From Spizellomyces punctatus DAOM BR117 (Eukaryota > Chytridiomycota > Chytridiomycetes > Spizellomycetales > Spizellomycetaceae), in NCBI RefSeq assembly GCF_000182565.1, contig NW_015971560.1, positions 62,001 to 126,000 on the forward strand: a DNA stretch of 64,000 nucleotides, given 5' to 3'. The position numbers and the translations under genes are program-made. Shown in pieces: positions 13,101 through 23,877 of this stretch (position 1 is the first letter of the stretch; the number at the start of each line of letters is the position of its first letter). The notes beneath the pieces were generated by a model. The model saw only the letters and a program-made list of their open reading frames with translations. It was not told the origin of the DNA and made no database searches.

Positions 13101-13372
13101 GGGAGATGCGGATTTTTGTGTTGGTTGACCAGCTGCAACGCTACGTGACAGGTTGTGTAGCTCGGCCTATAATTCAATAAGTGATTTAACTTGAAGCCAT
13201 ATTCCTATCGTTCCTAATTTTCGGTACATACAAGTAAAGCTGGGTCGTTCAAATCGGCGTCTGAAATATCTGGCTCTGCAATGTCGACATCAAACACGTC
13301 AGGTTCGCGAGGTGCGGATGCTCCCCCGCGCGAAACCTCGGTCTTCTTCTTGGAGCCGCCCCATCCCCACAT
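10184..13372 (-). CDS. CC2D1: CC2D1/Lgd-family protein: DM14 repeats and C2 domain
   Basis: Animal CC2D1A/B and fly Lgd bind the ESCRT-III subunit CHMP4/Shrub and act in endosomal sorting; the fungal role is probably similar (inference). The ATG at 13372 gives MWGWGGSKKK followed by acidic repeats of the type DLNDPALL and DESDLNDPELL. At least three DM14 repeats follow (LVKYVQLEKIKALNKKRAGD; RQLEYKQYALQAKKANDLPR; TTVAAHYYKQTKKAEALTFH), then a C2-like region starting with FKYTTLRYEI and continuing over an exon with RRKATFEVFHYQRGFLLIGK. Near 10700-10850 there are two copies of TPKRQxSPQP, possible proline-directed phosphorylation sites. The last exon (from about 10340 down) has a DM14-like end, QLQNGIAQNKQIALTFKK. 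The gene shares a 211-base promoter with ATG5. Several short introns; family assignment firm. Confidence 0.9.
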
Positions 13373-13583
13373 GCTATTTATTCCGTGGTTGTGATGAACA
13401 AGTTTCAACCAAAAAAGATGATGCAAAGAAAGAAACAAAGCCGAGCGAAATCGAGTCGAGATTCCTTCAACGTTGCTGACAACACACTCGCCGTTGGCAC
13501 AGTCATGTAAGGGCAGATGACAAATTTGGAATCCACAGCGGGGGCAAAGGAATCTTGTCGTTCATCCATCTTTGTTATTCGTC
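13373..13583. promoter_or_regulatory. Bidirectional promoter between CC2D1 and ATG5
   Basis: Only 211 bases separate the two divergent start codons, so both promoters and 5' UTRs must share this segment. No TATA box stands out. The arrangement is seen directly; co-regulation is inference. Confidence 0.6.
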
Positions 13584-14773
13584 ATGCAACGCATCGACAC
13601 AGCCGTAACCCACGGCATCTGGGACGGCCAGCTTCCGGTCCGGATATCCATTGACCCCACCGACGCTAAAACCCTTGCTTCAGGTGCAATCCTCCATAGC
13701 CACTACGTAAGTTAATCGGGCAATGGCTGCGCGCCAGCCTTGAACTGTTGGTATACAGTGCAAGGAATGACACTACAATGATCACCAAGTGACCTTACCC
13801 AGACGATTCTCTGAAGACTTTTATGCACCGTTGTAGTTACCTCCCCCTCGTAACCGAATCAGTGAGGGAGGTGTTTGTGAAGTCTGGTGTGGCGTTTACG
13901 GGACATGACGCTGATATTTGGTATGAGTATCGAGGGGTGCCGTTGAAATGGTAAGCGATACTGGCAAGGCACATTCATCTGCTATCATAGGTTGAACTTT
14001 TCTACAGGCATTACCCCATTGGTCTCCTTCATGACCTTCTCACGTCCCAATACCGCGGCTCCTCACCACTTCCTTGGCACATTATCATCCACTTTACAAA
14101 CTTTCCTACTGACAAACTTATACGCATAAATGCCGCCAATATAATAGACACCCCGCACGACTCGTTCATGTCCATGATCAAAGAGGTAAGCAGCATGTTT
14201 GTTTCCCGCTTTGTGGTTATGCGTATAACAACAAGAAATCCCACATCTACCTGCAGGCCGACTATATCCGCAACGGCTCAATCAAGAAGCTCATGTCACT
14301 GTCAAAACAAGATCAAACCAACCTCTGGCAAGGCTTATCATCCCATGACTATGATAAATTCTGGAACGTGAATGCGAGATTGGTAACCAACGATAATACT
14401 ATACCTAAATACATCCCGTTGCGAGTGTACCTCCTGGATCAACCGGTGATTCAGGAACCCGTCGCTCCTGTTGATGACAATTTGGGTATGTTTTGGCAGG
14501 TATATAACTCCATTAACCTACCGATACTCATGAGGCATTATAGACTGCGAATACACACTACGGGATATCCTTGGCCGAATGTTGCCAGAAATCTTCCCTC
14601 CCAGCTTAGACGCGCCCACTACGGAGGGAGCAGACAATACTCGGAAGAGTGACGCATCAGAAGCGGTCGCCATTCTCCATGGAATAGTAATTCCCATCGA
14701 AACACCGATTTTGTGGCTCAGCCAAAACTGCTCATATCCGGATAACTTTTTACATATTGTTATCTGTCGGTAA
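13584..14773 (+). CDS. ATG5: Autophagy protein ATG5
   Basis: ATG5 is conjugated to ATG12 and, with ATG16, forms the E3-like complex that lipidates ATG8 on the growing autophagosome. Five exons (13584-13706, 13817-13950, 14008-14185, 14257-14485, 14544-14773) join in frame to 297 residues, usual for the family. Seen: N-terminal GIWDGQLPVRISID, SYLPLVTESV, the [20 protein letters not shown] block, PWHIIVHFTNFP, then DSFMSMIKEADYIRNGS, which holds the lysine (MIKEAD) expected to accept ATG12. LWQGLSSHDYDKFW and RVYLLDQPVIQEP follow, and the end reads GIVIPIETPILWLSQNCSYP with DNFLHIVICR. Exon 2 begins at an aag acceptor; taking the nearer tag would break the frame. It ends 119 bases from the convergent hydrolase. 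Confidence 0.96.
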
Positions 14774-14892
14774 TCCCATGAGTCCTATTATTTATATACC
14801 CATTTTATAAGAAGAACGTAGCGAATATTGCGAATTGCTGAATGTTGTTGAATATATCTCGTTTTTTCAATCGTCTTCAATAGCACGTAATG

Positions 14893-16637
14893 TCATTGAT
14901 TGGCAAGGACAATTGGAAGTCCTGTGCTTGGCTTCTCTCCCCGGAGAAAATCAAGCAGAATCTCGGTGAAGACATCCGGTTTGTCTTCAGGCGAGTAGTG
15001 TCCTAAACCGGTTGTCAAGATCACGCCGATACTCATATCGGACACTTGAAATATCCAAAGCAACACGTACCAGCCGATCTGATGACCACAACCTTTCGAC
15101 CTATCCACGAGAAGGCTTCATCAGGGAATAACTCCTTGCTCAGGAAGACCTTCCTCACGTCCTTGAACAAGTCATCGTGCTCTCCATACACAACCCCCAC
15201 AGGATTCTTGAACCCGTTTGCAAAGGCCCTGAACCGGTCTAACGAAGCTCCCACATGCGCCGCCTTTTCAATCTGGGATGATACACCAGGCAGTACGCGG
15301 GGTGCGTAAGCTTTGACGACGGGTGATCTCGCGTACGGCAATGGACACAATTTCGGGAAGACTCGTACGCCAGCTTCATATTTATAGGAAGGAAACGGCG
15401 CGGTGTATCCTTCGACTGCCGCGCTTTTAACATGTGGGGCCATGAAGCGTATAACGCCAGATACAGTCATGAAGTGCTAAAGTAGGCACAATTAGTAAAC
15501 GTGAAGAATAACAGGCGTGATGACTACTTTTAAACAAACCCCAAAAGTAGTAGTGTATACGAGCCAAGTGAATATCAGCGCCATGGCACTCAACGATGCA
15601 TCGCTGATCTTCTCGGGAGGTAGAAAGGTATCAGTTATCAAAAGGCGAGAAGCGGTATTCGACGGAAGATCCGGAAGGGATAAAAGAACGATCGGGCCCG
15701 ACCTGCGTACACATGCATGGAGTCAAACCTGAAACTACCACATCAGCAAACACAAGAGTATATTTACCAATCTTGAAGAACCAACGTTAGGTTCTTTAGT
15801 TTAAGGTTGTAAACGAATATTTTGAAGGTATCTCTGTGCAGATCCAGATCGTAGTCTGATTCGTCTACTAGTTTGTCTGATCGGCCCATTCCTATAAATG
15901 AAATATGTAAATCTATTACACCTGCACATGTTACGAAAAAGCTCAACATTTACCAATCCAGTCTAATGCCAGGACTCGATGTCCTCTTTCAGCCAGTACG
16001 GGGATGACCTGCAAAAGAGCATAAGAGTCAGAAATCTCACGGCCATGCCAAGTTTTCCAGAGATGCTCCTTACGTTACGATACATATAACTCCATGTAGG
16101 ATTTCCATGCATAAGCACAATCGTCTCGCCAGACCAATTCTGGTCTCCCTCCCGAGGGCCTTCGTCCACATAGTGTACACGAAGGCCCTTAACCTCGAAA
16201 TAGCGTGGCGTAAATTTCCAATCTGCCAGCCGCTCGAATCTGTATTCGGGAGTGCGAATGATATGATCGGAGGGAAATTTGAAAGACTCGGTGGAGCGGT
16301 GCTTTTGCTGGAGGGCTTTCTGAGCATTCTTTTCCATCTATTCAGAACCATTCAGAACCAATCCAATTTGGCCTTGAGAAATATGCCAACGACAATGTAC
16401 CTTTTTCCTCTCACTTGCGCCTGTGATCCTCAAGTACACATTCTTGATAAACGTCCCTACATTCGTCCAAAAATACCAGACAGCCCATGCCACCGCCATA
16501 GGAACGACAAAAAACACTCTGACAATCAAAAATGAATCCAGCCGATTAGCGATCCAGAAAATGGGCGGTAGGACGATATCCTTCAATCGGGCCCATAGTG
16601 ACGGAGATTCCTGCACAAGTTTTGAATTGACAGCCAT
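14893..16637 (-). CDS. Membrane-anchored haloalkane dehalogenase-like alpha/beta hydrolase
   Basis: The ATG at 16637 starts an exon of about 80 residues with one hydrophobic segment ([20 protein letters not shown]), a probable membrane anchor. The catalytic part follows: [11 protein letters not shown] (oxyanion and halide-binding motif), [11 protein letters not shown], the nucleophile Asp in LVLQDWSG, a cap region, the acid in VYGEHDD and the catalytic His in [12 protein letters not shown]. All three triad residues are present, and the Asn of HGNP and the Trp after the nucleophile match the halide-stabilising pair of haloalkane dehalogenases. Family members also include epoxide hydrolases, so the substrate is unknown. 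The motif after the nucleophile is DWSGP rather than the usual DWGG. The exon after the nucleophile must use an acceptor near 15702 to keep the frame. A tandem 10-base repeat sits at the 3' end of the first intron. Confidence 0.85.
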
Positions 16638-17292
16638 TGTCGCTGTTGCGTGTTGGAGGTCGTTGGAAAACTGGCTTTGTCAAAAAGCAAGAAAGGCATT
16701 TTATAGCTGATTTGCTTGCGTCATGATGTGGCTTTGATGCCTTGTTCGAACGCGCTCTTCCGGACATGACGAAATCAACATAACAAACATGGGCTCGACC
16801 CGCAGAGTTCTTGCGATGCTCAACTCTTTCCAAATGATAAGTTTTAATCGATGCTGAATTTACGGTGATTCACATATGGCGTCGATAATCATGTTACCGA
16901 TTATCATAGACAGGAGCACTGTTCGTTCCGACAGAGGCTCAGGACACCTTTTCACGTGTATTCTACAGGAGGGTGTGACCTGCTCTGCACTTTGATCCTG
17001 GATGGGATACGGTTTCTGCTGAGTGCAAAACATGAAAACCTGTATCTTGACATGCCCATGTCCAAACTTTCATCATAGCGGTATTGACACGCGCTTCCGC
17101 CCAGCACAGTGTCGCGTGACTAAGCTTGCGACTGCGACCTTTTAGCATCTCAAAGATGGAGCAACTTCGTAGCTGCGCATATGAGTAAAAAAAATAATAT
17201 CTTATATTACAGGATGCCCTCGCATCAAAAACAAAAAATAAATAAATACTATCAGCCATCAAATCGTGCTTTTACCAACTCCTTTGAATCTA
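16638..17292. other. Intergenic region upstream of the hydrolase
   Basis: No gene recognised in either strand. It holds a CACGTG at 16953-16958 and a 7-base inverted repeat GATAATC (16884-16890) / GATTATC (16899-16905), a possible paired GATA-factor site. Presumed promoter and 5' UTR of the hydrolase plus the 3' flank of PINX1. Confidence 0.5.
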
Positions 17293-18598
17293 CTATCTAT
17301 CAGCCACACAATTCTCCTTTTCCTTCCGTTTACTCTTCTTTTTCTTTTCAGTATCCTTTACGGTCTTTCCTTTCTTTGATTTTGTCTTGTCGGGAGAGAT
17401 GGGAGGAGTTAGCGACTCTGTCTTGGATTTCTTGTCCTTCTTGGATTTCTTGGTAGTCAAAGATTTGTCGGCATCCGACGTAGATTTTGCGGACGATTTA
17501 GACTTTTTGGTGACGGGTGCTTGATCTGAATCGTTTTCTGCATGTTTTCGCTTATTGCCCTTTGATGTGTTGGCATCCTTTAAATCCTTGTCCTTCTTTT
17601 CCCTCTTATCTTTCTTTGATTTCTTCACCTTCACCTTCTGGTCCGACGATGTACTGTCAGTACTCTCGTCCTTTCCTTTGCTTTTCTTTTTCTTTTTGGA
17701 AGGTTCCTCGACTGTTGCTGCAACCTCCGTTGTCCCTCCGGACGTTGCTACATTTTGACTCAGAGCCATGGTGACAGATGTCTCGCCAGTTGATTTAACA
17801 AAGGTCCGCAGCCCAATGCCAGGCGTTGTCGACGTCTCGGTCCCCATTCCAGCGCCCAAGCCCAATCCTCCGAAAGAAGGTCTATCATCTTCCTCAGCAT
17901 CCTTGTCCTTGTTATTGACCTCCCCTGCAGCCAAACCCATTGCTGCCATCCGTTGTGCAAAATAATCGTGGACGTTAATAGCAGCAACTTTAAGGCGCGG
18001 GGTTTCCTGCTGTTTCAGAGCGTCACCGTCATCCGATGACTCGGTGCTCGGTGTACCCGAATCTGATGGCACATCCTGATCGGCTTTTACACCGAGAATC
18101 ATGTTGAGGTCTTTCGAGTCGTAATTGCTCACAAGTTTGTTACGAAGGAATTTCTTGCGGTGGTATAGCCGTCCGTGCGCTGGTTTTGCGTGCGACGTCG
18201 TCTCTAAAACTTCCGGCTTCTCTTTCTCTACGGCTGCAGGCTCGGGTGTACCATCGTCTCCACTACCATTCAATCCTTTCAACAATGCATCAAAGGCGCT
18301 ATTGTTATCCAACCAATTATCAATCGTCCGTCGGTCCGCACCGACACCCAAATTGTCTTCCTTTAAGCGCACTTTGACGTGCTCTGTTAGACCATCCTCG
18401 TTTGCTCCCAGTCCTTTGCCCTCAGACCAGCCCATTTTCTGCAGCATCTTAAACCCGAATTTTGACTGGTCTGCGGAAAAGTAAATGAGTGCTCATGCGG
18501 AAAGCTAGTAAGAAACAATGTCACTGACCATTCTTCCAGGTTTTGTTCTGGGGATCCAGGCCTATCCGCTGCTTATTCTTTTGACCCGCAAGACCCAT
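17293..18598 (-). CDS. PXR1: PINX1/Pxr1-type G-patch protein
   Basis: Pxr1/PinX1 is a nucleolar G-patch protein that activates the DEAH helicase Prp43/DHX15 in rRNA and snoRNA processing and, in animals, inhibits telomerase. Two exons (18529-18598 and 17293-18470) join in frame to 415 residues. It begins MGLAGQKNKQRIG, and the G-patch reads KFGFKMLQKMGWSEGKGLGA then VKVRLKEDNLGVG, both typical of Pxr1. A DNWLDNNSAFDALLKGLN block follows, then an N-rich/acidic middle and a long Lys/Ser-rich C-terminus with many KKSK and KSKK repeats, as in yeast Pxr1 and suitable for nucleolar retention. It is divergent from ZGPAT, another G-patch gene, with 379 bases between the start codons. Confidence 0.93.
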
Positions 18599-18977
18599 TG
18601 TAAAGCCCTTCCTTTACTCGGAGGTGGAATAACCAAGACAAAAATAAATGCAGAAGTCCTTTGACACTTCTTCGCGTGATCACGTGGAAACAAAAAATAT
18701 TGTGACACAAAGCTTACCAAAGACAAATTCAAAAGTCCTCGTCATGGCAAGCAGCGTTCAAGAAGGACATGCGCGCAAATGGCAGCTCACAAATTCCTTA
18801 CCACCAGCAGTCGTACATCATGGCGAATTGCTCTTCCATGCTCATTGTATGTTCAGAAAAGGCTCAAATGTGATGCACGACGCAGTCTCTCGCAAACAAA
18901 TGCAACAGCTAATATCACGTGCCAGAAGAATGATGAAAGGTTTGGGTACTCGCCTAGGATAAGGAACATGATCCGGC
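18599..18977. promoter_or_regulatory. Bidirectional promoter of PINX1 and ZGPAT with two E-boxes
   Basis: This 379-base segment lies between two divergent start codons and contains two CACGTG palindromes, at 18681-18686 and 18916-18921. Shared E-boxes suggest common control of the two G-patch genes; this is inference from position. Confidence 0.5.
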
Positions 18978-20506
18978 ATGGACAGTTTGAAAGAGCAGCT
19001 TGCAGAGATCCACGGTCTGCTTCGAATAGATCCCGACAATGACGACCTCAAGAATCTTGCTGTAGATCTCGAAAACCTCATTGCGCTCCAAGACCAAACA
19101 CTAGCTAACCCAGACAACGCAACCAGTAGTCATGATCCAGGCGCAGAACTAGGGTCTACTGGGTCGGCAGCAGTCGAGGACAATGTGAGCTGAAATATCT
19201 CGTACTTTGCCAACGCAAGTCTAAGCAGATCCTGATGGCTCGAGATTGGTTATTCAAGACAATAGACTTGACGCAGGATCCGAACGAATTCAACCTCAAA
19301 GAGGGCGGAAAGTGTTGCGTTCCCTTCAGCGTGGCATCGGCCACCTATTTCCTACCTGCTATGGTTTTACGACTCGATCGTGAGTCGGACGAAGCAACCG
19401 TTCTGATACTAACGCCGTTGACAAGGGAATCGCGCCCATGTGACTGGTTTCTGGACGGGCGCTGCAATGCGGACAAATGCGGGCGATCCCACGGGATAAT
19501 TATGTCGCTAGAGCATTTGCTGCCCACAGAAGTCTTGAATCAAGGCTCCATCAAGGAAGGCGCCAAAGTTTTGGCACGATATCGGGATGGAATATACTAC
19601 AGAGCAAGCGTGGTCGCAATGGAGGGTCCTGATGGCCCGTTTTGGGTGAACTATGAAGGTTATGGGGACGAAAAGACCAAGCTCAATGCAGATGAGCTGG
19701 TCCCAGTTTCCGGATTGGGTGTTGAAGACCATCTCGAAAATTCAGGCGAGAATGGATCGGAGGAGGAGTCCGAGTCTGATGAGTGGACGTCAGACAGTCA
19801 AGAACATGATGATGATAACGAAGACGGACCATCGGATGAGACGAGAGTTACATTCCACTACGGTGATGGAGAGGCTATGGGAACATGGGAGGCTCATACG
19901 AAAGGCATTGGCGGCAAACTGCTTGCAAAAATGGGTTATAGAATCGGCAAAGGTTTGGGCAAAGAAGGGGAAGGTCGACTGAGGCCCGTCGAAGCTGAAG
20001 TTCTTCCCGCTGGGAAAGGTCTTGGTGTTGTGGTTGAGAGATCACAGCGGAAGCGGAAAAGGCCACGGGAACCGGGTGATGCAAAGGGACGACACAAGCG
20101 GAAACACAAGGGAGGTCGTGATGCCAAATCAGGTCAAGAGTCAGAACAACATACTCCTCCAGCGGACGTGTTTGACTTTCTCAACACGTCGCTTAACGAA
20201 AAATCCACCAAATCGTCAGCATACATTTCAAAGCCTGAACCCCATACCAAGGCAAAACAGCCCGATAAGCAAAAGCTCCATGTGGACTTGATCAACGTCC
20301 AGACAAAAGCTTCCCAGCTCGTAGCCGCCCTCTCTCGAGCTAAAGAAGCATTGGCTCGCAATAAAGGCGATCCGAAGATTGCTGCGTCGTATCGGGCAAA
20401 AATACACGACTTGGAGGGCACATTACGAAGTGTGCAACAAAGCGAGGCAGCGATTCAAAGACGGTTAAATACAGAAAAACAGAAAAAGAATATGATAAAC
20501 TTTTAA
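18978..20506 (+). CDS. ZGPAT: ZGPAT-like CCCH zinc finger, Tudor and G-patch protein
   Basis: Human ZGPAT (ZIP) is a nuclear regulator also linked to DHX15 and the spliceosome. Exon 1 is 18978-19184 with an N-terminal helix rich in Leu/Asp ([20 protein letters not shown]). A very short intron follows (acceptor at 19219 or 19227, 35 or 43 bases), then one long exon. Domains in order: a CCCH finger [19 protein letters not shown], a Tudor-like block with [19 protein letters not shown] and VNYEGYGDE, an acidic stretch, a G-patch [20 protein letters not shown] with [14 protein letters not shown], a basic region, and a C-terminal coiled coil. This order is that of ZGPAT, and the length (about 490 residues) is close to the human protein. 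It sits 195 bases upstream of the next + strand gene. Confidence 0.92.
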
Positions 20507-20701
20507 ATCCAGGATGTGAATACGCAACTTCCAGCATGTGCTGGTAAAATATTGTCCTCTGGTGCTGGGCAATAACCAATCCCATGTCTAAATCTCAACA
20601 TCCGATCGCTAACGTAAGCCAGCTGTGCCACACGAAAATTGCTATGCTGCCAGCGTTTGAGATCATTGCAAACCAGAGATCATTGCAAGTGAAGAGCAGC
20701 A

Positions 20702-22921
20702 ATGGGTGCTTCAGATGTACTAATAGCCTGTGTTGGAAAGCCTTCTGCAGGCAAAAGTTCATTCCTGAATGCAGGTACCCTGTCATCCTGAATTTGCCGT
20801 GACTGTAAATGGTGCTAACATGTGGACGCATGTGGACGCTTGCCAGCAACGGATGCCACAGCCAAAGTGGGCAACTTCCCTTTCACCACAATTAAGCCCA
20901 ATACTGCAGTGGCATATGTTCCATTTGACTGTCCGTGCAAGAAATTTGGAAAGGAGAAATTGTGCCAGCCGCGTTATGGTGGGTATCAGTACGTCGGGGG
21001 AATGTTGCAAAAACAGTGCACCAGTTACGCTGCTGTAGACATTGTCAAAGTTAGCCCAGTGAAAATATCTTGACCTAATGAGCTGGAATCCTCTTTTAGG
21101 ACGGTGCATTGATGGTAAACGCTATGTTCCTGTGAAGATCTTGGATGTTGCAGGGTTAGTACCCGGTGCTTCGGAGGGAAAGGTATGGCCATTGCGCGGG
21201 ATTGAGACACTGCCGTCTTAGTTATCAGAATAATTGATTACGTCTGCAAAAGGGTCTCGGCAATCAGTTTCTTGACGATCTGCGAACTGCGGATGCCTTG
21301 ATTCATGTTGTAGATGTCTCGGGTACGACAGATCAAGACGGAAAAGAAACCGTCGGATACGATCCTATCAATGACATCGATTGGTTGAGGTCTGAGATTT
21401 ACAGGTTTGTAAGTACCCGTTCAGATACAGCAGCTGCCGAATTTGCTCAAAGATGATAAACTTTGCTAATATGTATCGCTGGTTACAAGTTGGATATTCA
21501 ATAACTTGAAGAAGCGATGGGGGAATATTGTTCGACGACATGTCGCACTAAGTATGCTGCGTATGCTGTTTAGCTCAGAAAAGATGGGTATCTCATCAGG
21601 CATCTACCCCAGAGGCGCCGATCGGAGAAACGCTCCAAACACAGTTCAGCGGATACGGATCTAATCTGTCAATGGCAAATAGAGCACTAGATCGATCTGG
21701 AATCAAAGAGGCATTAGAAAATTGGGACGATGAGACATTGGGCCGACTTGTCGATGCTTTCTTGGACGAGCGTTTCCCGACTGTAGTGGTATGAGATTGG
21801 TCGAGGAATACGATTATCACGCAGCCCCCAATCGATCATATAAACACTTCATTAGGCACTGAACAAAATTGATCTACCCGACTCAGATAAGAACATTGAC
21901 CGCATATGCAGAAAATACGGAGAGGTCAGGATTAATGAAGAGTTGAGTCATTTGCGCATCATAATTGAAAACTGAAAATAAACAACTTTTGCCAAAATGT
22001 AGCAACGAATTGTTTTAACGAGCGCGCTAGCGGAGACATTTCTGCGCAAACTTCACAAGCAGAAGTATATTCATTATTACGAAGGCACCGACCGGTTCGA
22101 TTTAGCCGAAGATCAGGTACTCTACTAAACGACTGTATTTCGACGGATATGAGGCTGAACACTTCTCGCTTGGGGTAGGAATCTCCCTCAGAAGCAGAGC
22201 GACTGAAACCTCTTGATGAGAAAACTAGAAGGTGCATATAGAACAACTTGTTGTCTTCAATGAGATTAGTACGCTAATGAGAAATTTGACACGTGTAGTC
22301 GATTAGAAAAAGTTCAAGGTACAGGAGCGAAAAGCATGCTTCATGAGTGACTGCGCGGTATAAAGTTCACACTGTGGGGCAGATCTCGTCTTGTTCAGAT
22401 ACGGGACCACTGGGGTTCAAGATGTCCTGACACGGGCCATCGAGTTGCTAGGCTTGATACCAATGTATCCAGTGCGGAACATCAACAATTTTACAAGTGG
22501 CAGGTAGGCAGACCAAAGGATGAAAGCGCTTGGTTGGTATCATTGTAATTCTTCTCGTTTTCTGCTCGCAGTGGGGGCCGAACAGGAGGTGTGTTCCGAG
22601 ATTGCCTGCTAGTGCAGCCTGGTACGACAATACGAGAATTTGCCAAGATGGTGCATCCAGAGATAGACAAGTACTATCAATATGCCGAGACTGTTGGGAG
22701 TCGGCGGGTGAGTTTTCCTTTTTCTGAGGTGTCTAACCGAAGTATATCTGACATTTTTCCTGTCCCAGTTAGGTGAAGACGATCTTGTATCGCCTGAAAT
22801 CAACGTCATATCATTCAAAACTTCACAGGAAATCAAACCTCCGCAACCGAGCTCAACTGGTGCTGGGTCCGGTGGTGGACCTAAAACAGGTACCAAGAAG
22901 GATAAAGATAACAAAGAATAG
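20702..22921 (+). CDS. Obg/YchF-type GTPase, YGR210C / SPBC428.15 family
   Basis: Eukaryotic-archaeal branch of the YchF/Obg GTPases with a C-terminal TGS domain; the role is poorly defined but ribosome-associated in relatives. The ATG at 20702 gives the P-loop [15 protein letters not shown]; exons 20702-20774, 20847-20978 and 21100-21182 join in frame. Also seen: switch region [11 protein letters not shown], the family-specific Cys-rich block [15 protein letters not shown], the G3 motif [19 protein letters not shown], the G4 motif NKIDLPDS, and a TGS end with [17 protein letters not shown] and [10 protein letters not shown]. The tail is Lys-rich and stops at 22919-22921. About ten short introns; two borders need less usual donors to keep frame (near 21405 gtttgt and 21542 gtcgca), so those joins are tentative. 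Confidence 0.9.
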
Positions 22922-23075
22922 ACACATAAGCAACAGGGAACCATATCGTTTTGCACTAGGGCGTTTTTTTTAATTGAGTAGGGGTAACTGAGAACACTAT
23001 GTACAAGGAACGCAGGGACAAGGGAATCTAAGGTAGGGACGACGAGGGCATGCAAAATGGGCCGAGCATTCGGCA

Positions 23076-23633
23076 TTAGCTTGAAACGACAGGAACCTTG
23101 GGTGGCAGCTTGTAGACGTTTTCTTATGAGACAAAACCATTTGTCAGAACAGTGGAAAAGCGGGTTTCGCAAACTCATTTTCACCTTACCTTGGTTGCGT
23201 AGGGTGTATATGAAGAACGTAATGGTGTCTTTCTCATTGATCTCTTGTTGCAGAAAATGCTTTGTAACGGATGAGACAAGCTCATCTCGACTCTCCTTGG
23301 AGCTTTTTGCCCTTAGTTTGAATGTACGTTTGTAACGACGAAGCACTCGGTCATCCATTGTTGAGAAGTCGACCTGAAGGAATGGAGGAGGGTCAATGAG
23401 CGGCCTGCCAAAGAACCAGCGCAAGCCATACAGCATCCAATGTGCAATGCTGAGCATGTCTACATAACGCTAGTCTAAGAGGAAAGAGTTTGAAGTACCT
23501 GCGACACATGGTCCTCGGCCTTCTTTGCTGACGAGGGTTTTGTGGGTTTCTTCTTCAAACTGTCGGGTTTTGGCGCAGAGGACATTAGGGAGTGGTGAGA
23601 GCCGTTTCCAATCGTTTTTACTTTTGTGCTCAT
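23076..23633 (-). CDS. SAP30: SAP30, Sin3-associated histone deacetylase complex subunit
   Basis: SAP30 bridges Sin3 (PAH3) with other parts of the Rpd3/HDAC co-repressor complex in the nucleus. Three exons (23499-23633, 23190-23373, 23076-23122) join in frame to 121 residues. The first exon encodes a short basic, Ser/Lys-rich leader (MSTKVKTIGNG). The second encodes the SAP30 core: VDFSTMDDRVLRRYKRTFKL and NEKDTITFFIYTLRNQ, which match the animal core closely. The last exon adds ENVYKLPPKVPVVSS. The zinc-dependent N-terminal module of animal SAP30 is not present, so this is the short SAP30-core form. Convergent with the GTPase gene (154 bases) and divergent from RIO1 (244 bases). Confidence 0.93.
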
Positions 23634-23877
23634 CGGAAGGGTTGCAAAAATGGGAAACGAAACCAGCAAGGAAAATCGTCAAATGTCTGTAACGGTGAAG
23701 AAAACGTCCCTCAGCTTGGATCTGGCGCGAGCGAACGAAAGTTGGCACTTGCTGACGCATAAGCCAGCCATGACTCATGAATTGGATAAAATTTAATGAT
23801 GACATAATCCACATGTAAGCACACAAGAAAAACAAATTAAAGGAATCTTCAACGAAATGATTGTTTAAACGATTAGG

